Assembly (NCBI GenBank): GCA_030762935.1
Contig: CM060886.1
Coordinates: 33,403,509-33,467,508, forward strand
Length of the DNA: 64,000 nucleotides
Reading direction: 5' to 3'
Source of the DNA: Hymenopus coronatus
Lineage: Eukaryota; Arthropoda; Insecta; Mantodea; Hymenopodidae
Positions 55,722 through 64,000 of this stretch are shown here, piece by piece (positions within the stretch are counted from its first letter, which is position 1; each line of letters opens with the position of its first letter). The notes under the pieces are model-generated. The model ran no database searches, was not told the origin of the DNA, and saw only the letters and a program-made list of their open reading frames with translations. A program made the translations under genes and the position numbers.

Positions 55722-55838
55722 TTTTTACTTTCTCCATCCATACTATATATATAGTGTATACAGAAGGTATTGTATTGCACTAAAAAATTCGATACAGAGA
55801 TTTCATCGGAAGGACATGTTTTGAGACCCCCTGAATTA
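55722..55838 (+). mobile_element. HINE-like 5' terminal module alone
   Basis: It runs from TTTTTACTTTCTCCATCC to 'gagaccccctgaatt' and stops at the A run, where an inverted B-type copy begins. Confidence 0.8.
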
Positions 55839-56650
55839 AAAAAAAAATCTGATGTGTTACACTCACATGACTATCTCTAGCCGTTCTACAAACTTCTTAC
55901 ATAAGATTATTCTTCTTTCTGCACCTTGTTAATCGAGGTATTCAACACAATGTTCTTATTAATTAGTTTCTTATAAGTAGGAAGAAAATAAGGGAATGCA
56001 CTAGGCTAAATCGATAGTCAAATGTTTTAAAAGCTGTCGTTATGCGATTGTCATTACAAATCGCTTCTTTTCTTGGCCAGGAGTAGAACAAAAGAAAAAC
56101 GGACACTCCCGTCTGAGAAAAGTAGAAGTACTTCACAACTGAAACTAATAACAATGAATACCTCGAAAACTTTAAGATCCACGAAAAATATGTATATAAC
56201 ATAAATTGTGTATTTTAACAAGGCCTACATTTTTTGTACAGTAAAGTTTTGTCTATCTCATACGGTTTATTGGTTATGCCAAATTAAGCCAAATTCATCC
56301 AGTATAAACAGGTCTTTAGAAGCTATTCCCAGAAAATTCAAGATATACATTTTATTTGCCAGGTAAATATCTTTAATATACGACATTTTAGTCAAAATCG
56401 TTAGAGCCATTTTTAACGAAATAAAATTTTTCGAAAAAAGTTCCATGTAAAGGGTAGTTTAGGGTGGGAACATATTTCTCATTGCTCATTTTTTCAGCTA
56501 CTTTTCGTTTTTGAGTTATCGTGTTCACAGACACACGGACACACACACGGACCTTTTTCTGCAATTTTTTTGGGGGGGATTCAGGGGGTCCTAAAACATG
56601 TATTTGCGGTGAAATCTCGACATCGAATTTTTGGGTGGAATGCAATACCC
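55839..56650 (-). mobile_element. HINE-like element, subfamily B, lacking the 5' palindrome
   Basis: It starts AAAAATCTGATGTGTTACACTC in the A run of the preceding module and ends in 'gggtggaatgcaatacc'. Confidence 0.8.
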
Positions 56651-57370
56651 CAGCTACTGGATCAGCTGCCTGTATTGCATAAAATCAAACTATACTATAA
56701 AACAGCTTTTAGAAATCCCATACCGACCCTCGTCAAGTGGCCAATGACAAGCGAGAATGGAAATGACGTCATATCTTTCCATTTTGCATGTCTTCTTAAG
56801 TGTTCACAAATGTTTCATTATCTCTGGAATATCATTTCCTACGGAGAAATCATCTACATACTTTCCTCCAAGTAGAGTTTAGCTACGATCTTTGAGTTTG
56901 AGAGTAAACTAATTTGAATTTCTTGTCTCATTAGCAAGAAAAGGAATCCTACATTCTTAAAGAAAGCAACTGCCAAATATACGATATATCATTCACATGT
57001 TGAGAAACAACACACTCTCAATGCATATTCGTTCTCGGTATTGTTGCCTCGGAATGAAACGTACGCCATAACTGAATAAGGAGTATTGATCAGGTCATGC
57101 GTTACCTGCTTTGCACTTTAATGGACCAGGTTTGCTCCAGGCAAGACCTTTAACAGTTCAAATAAATAAATAATCCTCAGGGGAATATAATTCTCTGAGC
57201 AGGATTGTGTGTTCGTATTCCAATTCATTTTCTGTTGTTTGGGTATGGATTGCAATGTAAAGATTAATTCATAGAATGCTATGCTTCTGTGTATCCGTGA
57301 CACCCCTGAGTGTTTCTCCGTTTTCTTTTTTCTTCCGCTCTTCAATAGTATGTAAGAATTAAGTACTCTA
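56651..57370. other. Unrecognised spacer
   Basis: Short frames only (for example 57118-57345, minus); none recognised. Confidence 0.4.
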
Positions 57371-57790
57371 CCGTTTTCTTTCTCTACCTATTCTTTGTAC
57401 ATAATATAGAGGTAGAGAAGGTATTTCGCTGGAAATGCATGTTTTAAGGTCCCTTGTTTGTGTGTATGTATTTGAACAGCATTCCTCAAACAATCACTTA
57501 AATACTAAACTTGATATGCATACCTCCCAAGGATAAGACAAGAAAATCCCTCCACCTCAATAATGTCTAACAATTTTCATTAAAATGCCATATATTAAAG
57601 ATGAAAAATAAAATGTATATCTTGAATTTTCTGGGATTAGCCTCTGAGGATATCTTCATTTTGAATTACGTTTTCACATAACGGATAAACAAAACCTTAT
57701 GACACAAAAATGTAGCTCTCATCAAAGTTTTTATATCAATCATCTTTTAGTTGTGGAGTTAACTGCTTTAGAGGTATTGGTTTTTATCTT
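57371..57790 (+). mobile_element. HINE-like element, strongly diverged and deleted
   Basis: A 5' palindrome relic (CTCTACCTATTCTTTGTACATA), the 'aaaataaaatgtatatcttgaatt' block and 'gtggagttaactg' are recognisable in order. Confidence 0.6.
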
Positions 57791-58015
57791 TTTCTCAAAT
57801 GGTAAGTCGTTATTCATATTTTTCTCATTTATTTTTTCAACCAAAGAGAATGGAATTCAATAACATCACTTATTGATCAGCTCTGATTGTCCATTTCCTT
57901 TTAAAAGGAATAATATCCTAATAAAACCATTTCTATTCTCTTTTATTTTGACAATCGTGAATTAAAACTGATTAAGATTCTGTAACAATAGTTTGCTGCA
58001 ACATAGATAAAAAAA

Positions 58016-58319
58016 TAGCGCGGTGGTAGCGCAGCTATTTATCAAGCAGGAGACCTGAGTTTGATTCCCGGAACCGGCGTGGGGATTTCTCCCTCGTTGG
58101 GAGACCTGGTCCGGGGTGCACTCAGCCTCGTGAGCTCCATGTGCGCCGATTGAGGAGATACTTGATGGAGAAGTAGCGGCTCCAGGATATGTGGACCGTA
58201 TTACCTCCAATACTGCACCCCATCCAAGACGTCTGTCATGGAGCGAGATTGGGGACGCAGTGGCCGGGAGGAAGGCCAAGGATCCTTGTGAGCTGTCGTG
58301 TCATAGAGTTATTATTATA
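58016..58319 (+). mobile_element. SINE2 copy, slightly 5'-truncated
   Basis: It starts within the A box (TAGCGCGGTGGTAGCGC). It has a B-box-like GAGTTTGATTCCC and a full body to 'gtcgtgtcatagagttattatta'. It is monomeric, unlike the 41766 copy. Confidence 0.8.
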
Positions 58320-58323
58320 GGTA

Positions 58324-58700
58324 GAAAAATCTGTTTCTCATGACTTTCTCTATCTCTTCTGCAAACAAATTATTCTTACAATGCATTGTTTAATAGGCAA
58401 CATGCTAACCAAGGTAAAGCTCACCAAATGGTATTATCACTTGGTCCTTATAAGCAGAAGTGCAATAAGTAAATAAACGGTAGTCAAATCTTTCAAAAGG
58501 TGTCACTACCCGATTTGATTCACGTTCCATGGAGAGAAATAAACAAAACAGAGATGAAACGGATGAGGGTTTCTTGTTTGAGAAAAGTTTAAGTGTTTTA
58601 GAATTGAAACCAATAGCAGGCCATATCCCGGTTAGTTCTATGTCAAATTTTGTGTTTTAACGAGATCTACACTTCTGAGCAGTAAGCTTTTGTCCATATA
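58324..58700 (-). mobile_element. HINE-like element, 3' part, diverged
   Basis: It runs from AAAAATCTG-TTTCTCATGACTTTC (terminal hairpin deleted) to 'gagatctacacttc...gtaagcttttgtcc'. Confidence 0.65.
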
Positions 58701-58988
58701 TATAGCGATGTAACTATACCACTATTTTGTGATAGTTGATTCGAATCCAATTTTTGAGTAGCGTTACTGATTTTATGAAAACATGTAACAGCGATAGTTT
58801 TCCATTTGTAATTCTTATTCGTGTACAAACGCAACTTTTGGCGAGTACCCTGCCACTATTTCATTTTATTAGGTCATGTTGAGTACATATCTACATATAG
58901 ATATACTGTCATTATATATAAGCCATTTCCGTGGTATCCTTGATTATTGAATATCTTAGGCTATTTTCACGGCCGGTGTTGTTATATT

Positions 58989-59887
58989 TAAAAATCTTAT
59001 GTGTTACACTCACATGACTTTCTCTAGCAGCTCTACATAACTCCTATAAACGATTATTCTTCTTTGTACAATGCTAATCAAGATAAATGATAGCAGAATG
59101 TTATTACTTAGTTCCTTATAAGTAGAAGGGAATAAGGGAATGCACTATGCTAAAGTGATTGTAAAATGCTTTAAAAGCTATCGTTATGCGATTGTCATTG
59201 CAAATCACTTCTTTGCTTGGCCAGGAGTAAAACAAAAGGAAACCAGACACTTCCTGTGTGAGAAAAGATTAAGTACTTCACAATTTAATTGTAACCAATA
59301 ACAAGGAATATCTATAAAACGGTTACCTCCACAACAAAAACGTAAAGGACAAAAATTGTGTGTTTTGTCATGAGGTACATTTTTTGTGATGTACGTTTTT
59401 TTTTTTTTTTTCTATCTCTTACGGTTTAGCAGTTAAGCAAAATGCAGCAAAATTCATTCAGAATAAAGAGTCTTCAGAGGTCATTCCCAAAAAATTCGAG
59501 ATATACATTTTATTTCGGACATAAATAGCTTTAATATACGGGATTTTAATCAAAATCGTTAGTACCATTTTTAAGAAAATAAAAATGTTCGATTTTTTTC
59601 CATGTAAGGGATAGTTTATGGTGTTTTTTTTAATATTCGTATCGCATCCTTGGAAGATACTAAATCTAAATACCAAGTTTGGTATTTAAGGATCATTTTG
59701 TTTTGGGGCTATGCTGTCCACAGACACACACACACACGGACCTTTTTTTAAAAATGCTTTTTTCGGACTCAGGGGACCCCAAAACATATATTTCCGGTGA
59801 AATCTCGGTATCGAATTTTTGGGTGCATTACAATACCTTCTCTATTCCTATGTACATTGTACATATGGGGCTAGAGAAAGTAAAAAT
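58989..59887 (-). mobile_element. HINE-like element, subfamily B, full length, inserted in a fold-back element
   Basis: It runs from AAAATCTTATGTGTTACACTC to ATGTACATATGGGGCTAGAGAAAG and TAAAAA, with a short CA tract. The flanks are two parts of one arm of the fold-back described next, and the junction lies in that arm's A run. Confidence 0.85.
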
Positions 59888-59891
59888 TGTA

Positions 59892-60077
59892 TTTTCTGGG
59901 CTGTTGTGCGGTAGTCGTAGGTTAAATTGCGAACCATACATTTCGGCTGTATTCCTTTCCAGCATTTTATTTTCCTCCTACAGTGACTGCCACCAAAGAT
60001 GCTGACCGTAGAAGTCGGCGAAACGTATGGTTCACATTTTAACCTACGACCACGGCACAAGAACCCGGAAAATAAAG
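59892..60077. mobile_element. Fold-back element, second copy, arm split by a HINE-like insertion
   Basis: Arm 59892-59946 and arm 60019-60077 are imperfect reverse complements sharing GTCGTAGGTTAAA and GAACCATAC-TTTCG. The outer part of the left arm ('ttttcacggccggtg...atattta') lies at 58963-58988 across the HINE-like copy. It is related to 28641-28858 by the shared 'ggccggtg' and 'taggttaaa' blocks. Confidence 0.65.
59993..60027 (+). ncRNA. Decayed hammerhead-like motif 4
   Basis: CCAAAGA (expected CUGANGA), one base, GCTGAC...GTCGGC (six-pair stem II with one G-U), then GAAACGTA. Stem and second box are intact but the first core box is mutated, so it would be inactive. Confidence 0.35.
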
Positions 60078-60090
60078 TTTTTAAATATAC

Positions 60091-60342
60091 CGCAATTTTT
60101 TTTTTTTTTTTTTTTAAGCTTAACGTTTTTAACTTGGTTGGTCATATCGGACAATGAATGAAATTGGTGAAGTAATGCTCAAATGATTCATGGAGCTTAA
60201 AGTTACTCGACATTCGTCTTCTCAGGATAAGAGAAAACCCCGAAAGAAACCTTATCCGGGCAACTCACCCTAAGCGAGATTCGAACTTACGATCTTTTGA
60301 GTGTGAAGCAGACACACTACAACCACACTATCCAGGCGGGCC
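60091..60342 (-). mobile_element. SINE1 copy, complete with poly(T) on the plus strand
   Basis: The T run at 60096-60115 is the A tail of a minus-strand insertion. The body and tRNA-like head follow, with the B-box reading GAGTT-type on the complement of 'agattcgaacttacg'. Confidence 0.85.
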
Positions 60343-60505
60343 GTGATTATTGCTTTGAAGTCTTTAATTATTTGCTATACTCGTAAAATGCCGCCGCTAT
60401 TCAGATGTTCTTTGCATTGTCGTGGAATCTCAAGTCTAGCAGATACTAGTAACTAGAGCCACGCTTTTAAATTTTCTATCTCCCCTCTAAAAATTTAATA
60501 GTTAC

Positions 60506-60556
<51 letters not shown>

Positions 60557-60675
60557 TTTAACAATGTTATATATGGAAACTTAGGTCTACAAGACAGTGC
60601 TTCCCTTTTATTAGGACAGATGTATTTTCATGAAGTATTATAATTGTAACTTCACTAAGTTTCTTTTATCACATT
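60343..60675. other. Spacer with (AT)n microsatellite
   Basis: Unrecognised apart from a pure AT run at 60511-60553. Confidence 0.6.
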
Positions 60676-60735
60676 ACCGAGCGAGGTGGCGATGCGGTAA
60701 CGTGTGCGATTCCCTTAGACACTAAAGTGCTCATT
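60676..60735 (+). mobile_element. tRNA-like SINE head fragment
   Basis: ACCGAGCGAGGTGGCGATGCGG resembles the start of a SINE head that I associate with several insects. It is followed by only a degenerate anticodon-arm-like part, with no B box or tail. Confidence 0.45.
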
Positions 60736-60951
60736 CTCCACGATTTTCTTTCGTCATTACCTTTCATACCATTTCATAATCATATTTCCGGTGTGCTTCT
60801 AGATGCATTGTGTGTGGCAGCGCTGGCAGATGGTACAGATGAATACGCAGGGTTAAGGCAGCCTTGTGCTCGCTAGTGGTAACATTTTATGAGACCTGAA
60901 ACCTGTGACCTTGCTGCACGGCAGACCCTGGCTCTAGGAAGGTAATTAAGC

Positions 60952-61677
60952 TACATTCACAATGAGATGCAAGCTCAGACGTAACTAGCATAAGCGCATG
61001 CGCAAGGGGAGACAATGCAATCGCAAGCGCAATGCAAGAGGTTGTCACGAGTTCCCCAAGTTACATGCGAATATCTTCCAAGCGCTCCACAAATTACAAA
61101 CTGAAGAATATAACCAACAATATCATATAAGAAAATTCGCTCAATCTTTTACAAATATGTTATAAAATTACATACTAACAACTGACGCTTGCGCCAGTGA
61201 CGTCATAATAACATCTCATTTAAAATTATTGAAAATAGTACAAGCAAAGAGACTTAAGAAAGTGATAATACTACACATTTAATGAACTAAGAATTAACTC
61301 TCTGCGTCTTCGATGTATGAGAACTAAGAAATCTAGACATAAATGATAGTCTCATCCATTAAATCAAAGAAGAGACTGATATAACCTCTTGAGGGAAATT
61401 AGAGATGGCGTGGCACGGCATGGCCAGCATGCATGTACAGCAGGCCATGTAAAATCTTGCAGTGCTATCGTTTGTGATTGAATTCATAGGCAATACATAG
61501 AGAAAAGAAGCAGAATTCCTTGTCTTTGCATGCACCGCAAGGATAAAGCTTGGAGTTTGCAAACTCTTGCGTTGCATTGCGTCTTGCGTGCTTCTATGTG
61601 AATGCTTACATTAAATAATATGAGTCCAAACTTTTGTGCTTAAATTGCATCTGCGCTTGCATTTCATTGTGAATGTA
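60952..61677. mobile_element. TIR element of unknown superfamily, ~726 bp
   Basis: Ends 60952-60981 and 61648-61677 are inverted repeats (TACATTCACAATGAGATGCA against TACATTCACAATGAAATGCA). The similarity continues inward through CAATGCAA / GCGCAATGCAAG / GAG blocks. The target duplication is unclear (TA at most). A 72-codon frame at 61359-61577 (minus) is unrecognised. It is probably a non-autonomous DNA transposon. Confidence 0.6.
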
Positions 61678-62391
61678 ACATTATGCACTACCGCGCACCA
61701 CTGCAACCCGTCGTCACGCAGCCTGTGGCTCCTGTTTCCCTCACGTCATCTCTTCTTGTAAGCGCTCAATAGATATCTAAAGTTTGCAGTGCATGAGATG
61801 TCTCCCTCCGCTGTCTAGCCCTTACACTTTAACCTATTTGTGCCTTCTAAAATTTATAATGATCTATTTCTGCAACACTTTATTTCAGCTTATATGTGGT
61901 ATATAGAAATATAAGGTTTTGTAAGAGTAGTTTGTAGAAGTTATATCATAATAATATGGAGTTGTGGACGTTGTACCTAGAGTTTTTGTTCCGCACGTAA
62001 CAGCTGTGAAAACTATTGTAGTTCGGTGCGGACGTGCTGTTTATTGTCCTATTTTTCGAGTGCAATAAGCAAACACAACCGGTATATGAGCTGCTCATGC
62101 GCTCTCATCTTCCAGTTACTAGTAAGAAAAATAAACACAGGACCAGATGTATGTACAAATGCTGTCTGAACAGCAGCGTCACGAAATATATCACAGTTAC
62201 AAAACATCTAACACTGAACACCGCTCCAAAGAGTGCTTAATTTATGTTTAGACTGTAATACTGAGTGAACAAAATTATGAATACAAATTAAGATATTCCT
62301 AGCTACTCACCTCAAACAGTTCATTACACTGAACTCCTGGTTCGAGTTTATTTAATAATGTGAAGGTATAAAGTTGTATTTTATCGCTTAT
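61678..62391. other. Unrecognised spacer
   Basis: The first 150 bp are less AT-rich. No gene or repeat recognised. Confidence 0.4.
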
Positions 62392-63225
62392 TTGTTTTTA
62401 CTATGTACATAGTACATAGAGAAGGTATTGCACTTCACCCCAAAATTCGATAACGAGATATCACCGAAAAAATATGTTTTAGGGTCCCCTGTATCCAAAA
62501 AAAAAAAAAATATGTCAGAAAAAGATCCGTGTGTGTCCATGTTTCTTGAACACGATAACTCAAAAATGAAAAGTCTGTAAAATACCAAACTTGGTATTTA
62601 AGTTTAGTATGTTCCAGGAATGCGACAAAAATTTTTAGAAAAATCCTCCTTCCCCAAACTATTCTTTACATGGAACTTTTTCAAAAATGTTAATTTTCTC
62701 AAAACTGCCTCCAACGATTTTGATTAAAATATAGTATATTAAAGATATTTATCTGACAAGTAAAATGTATATCTTGAATTTTCTGGGAATAACCTCTGAA
62801 GACTACTTTATTCTGGATCAATTTTACGGAATTTTACGTAGCTACTAAACCGTACGATATGGGCAAAAACTCACCACACAAAAAATATAGAGCACATTAA
62901 AACACACAATTTATCTAATATACATTTTTTCGTGGAGTTGATCGCTTTTTAGATATCCCTTGTTTTTGGTTTCAGCTTTAAATACGGGATTCTTCAATTC
63001 CTGTCCATACAAAGGAACTTCAATCACTCACTATCCAGCTTTTGACTATCACTTTAACCTCAGGTCGCCCTTATTTCGCTTCTACTTACAAGGAAGCAAG
63101 TAACAAAGCTATTTCTGCTAATATTTTCTCGATTAGCATGAAGTAAATAGAAGCATAAGCATTTTAACAATAATTTATTGCAGAGATGAAGAGAGTCATG
63201 TGAAGGGAATACATCCAATTTTTTA
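62392..63225 (+). mobile_element. HINE-like element, subfamily A, shortened palindrome
   Basis: It starts GTTTTTACTATGTACATAGTACATAGAGAAGG, with the outer palindrome arm deleted, and ends AGAGTCATGTGAAGGGAATACATCCAATTTTT. Confidence 0.8.
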
Positions 63226-63765
63226 ATTATTGCTGCGCTAATTATTTTCGGAAGATTATCTTTGGTAAATGTTTATTATATTAATGCTGAAAAATTGGTT
63301 CGGCTGCTAAGAGGGATCGAAGCATCCGGAAAATAATAACTTAAATGGTACTTTACCGAGTTGTTTTGCGCTCGTATCATACATTTAATGAAAAATACAC
63401 TATTGTAAGCTTTCAAGAGAAATATTTAGAGATGATTAAGAAGATATATATTACATTATATAATCAAATTCTTTCACTATTAAAGTGCTCTTACGTCCAT
63501 CTCTGAAGTAATTTCTCTGTACTTTCATTTTTGCTACAAGTGCCAATTCAAATGCGATAGGATGCTCAAGCTAGAAAACGAAATTTTACTTCTGAGCTGA
63601 AAACTATGGTAAAAATAAACTAAACATGGCCCTTTTAATCAATAAATGTTTTCAAAATTACTAAAATAGATATTGCTCTCTTAAAACCCGGACAAAGCTC
63701 TTTTGTAGATCCTTCATACATTCAAAATAAAATTATATCTACAGTGACAAAATTGCTACTAGTCT
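63226..63765. other. Unrecognised spacer
   Basis: No repeat or gene recognised. Confidence 0.4.
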
Positions 63766-64000
63766 ATTTTTACTTTCTCTACCTCGTACATAGTGCATAG
63801 GTAGAGATTTATTATATTCCGATCAAAATTGGATACAAGATTTCACTGTAACTACACATTTTAGGATATTTTGATTGAAAAATAAACATTTTAGAAGGTC
63901 CAAACCTGTATTCCTGTGTCCATAAACAACATAACCCAAAACCAGAAAGTCTTTAAATACCACACTACTATTACTTTCTCTAATAAGCTGTATTACCTAT
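63766..64000 (+). mobile_element. HINE-like element, B-like 5' part, ending in a second terminus
   Basis: It starts TTTTTACTTTCTCTACCTCGTACATAG and reads to 'tctttaaataccacacta'. There a new TTACTTTCTCTA terminus begins at about 63971 and is cut by the window edge, probably another nested insertion. Confidence 0.65.

Noticed and set aside
235..63999. Dominant family as a DNA-transposase MITE with terminal inverted repeats
   Set aside because: The extreme ends are not inverted repeats of each other. The matching 10-bp repeats are subterminal, the two ends have different hairpins, and nested cases show no clear target duplication beyond T/A residues.

Overview
The window is AT-rich eukaryotic nuclear DNA made almost entirely of transposable-element copies, most of them nested, truncated or rearranged. 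Animal mariner, Penelope-like (PLE) and LINE remnants, together with several tRNA-derived SINE families, point to an arthropod with a large repeat-rich genome. I cannot place it more finely: one SINE head resembles heads I associate with polyneopteran insects, but that is weak evidence. No complete host gene, rRNA, functional tRNA or CRISPR array was found. The one stretch that reads like host coding sequence is a possible terminal exon at 4553-4820 on the minus strand.

One non-coding element family covers about half the window by my coordinate tally (about 32 of 64 kb, in more than 45 copies or fragments). A full copy is about 0.85-0.95 kb. It starts T(n)ACTTTCTCTA inside a long perfect or near-perfect palindrome centred on ACTATGTACATAGT. 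It then carries a variable GT (once TCTG) microsatellite and a conserved core, and ends with the inverted subterminal repeat TAGAGAAAGT followed by a small hairpin and CAGATTTTT. Short subterminal inverted repeats, a microsatellite-bearing core, a 3' hairpin and insertion into T runs are the layout of Helentron-associated elements (HINE/DINE-1 type), so the working name here is HINE-like, with subfamilies A and B. Plus strand means the GT tract reads on the given strand. Copies sit inside other copies at 12.1-13.9, 44.3-46.1 and 53.7-55.1 kb. One copy splits a PLE-like fold-back at 58.9-60.1 kb.

Layout: 0-22 kb is mostly HINE-like copies with short unrecognised spacers, one SINE, a mariner-tail fragment and the candidate exon. 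22.3-23.0 kb is a PLE remnant (endonuclease tail plus hammerhead-like motifs). 23-33 kb is HINE-like copies, three SINE families and a fold-back element. 33.2-34.8 kb is the longest low-repeat stretch. 35-39 kb is HINE-like fragments and SINEs. 39.0-40.4 kb is a perfect 45-bp-arm hairpin beside a dead irritans-type mariner. 41-44 kb holds a dimeric SINE with 13-bp target duplications. 44-50 kb is nested HINE-like copies, including one interrupted by a 50-bp minisatellite. 50-53.5 kb is a LINE tail, then a HINE-like copy split by a 1.9-kb GC-rich TGT...ACA insertion with zinc-knuckle-like reading frames. 53.5-64 kb is more HINE-like copies, SINEs, a PLE-like fold-back and a TIR element.

The genes do not work together as a pathway. 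The biology visible here is the history of a non-autonomous element family that keeps inserting into its own T tracts, with its suppliers (a Helentron-type replicase, a LINE for the SINEs) outside the window.
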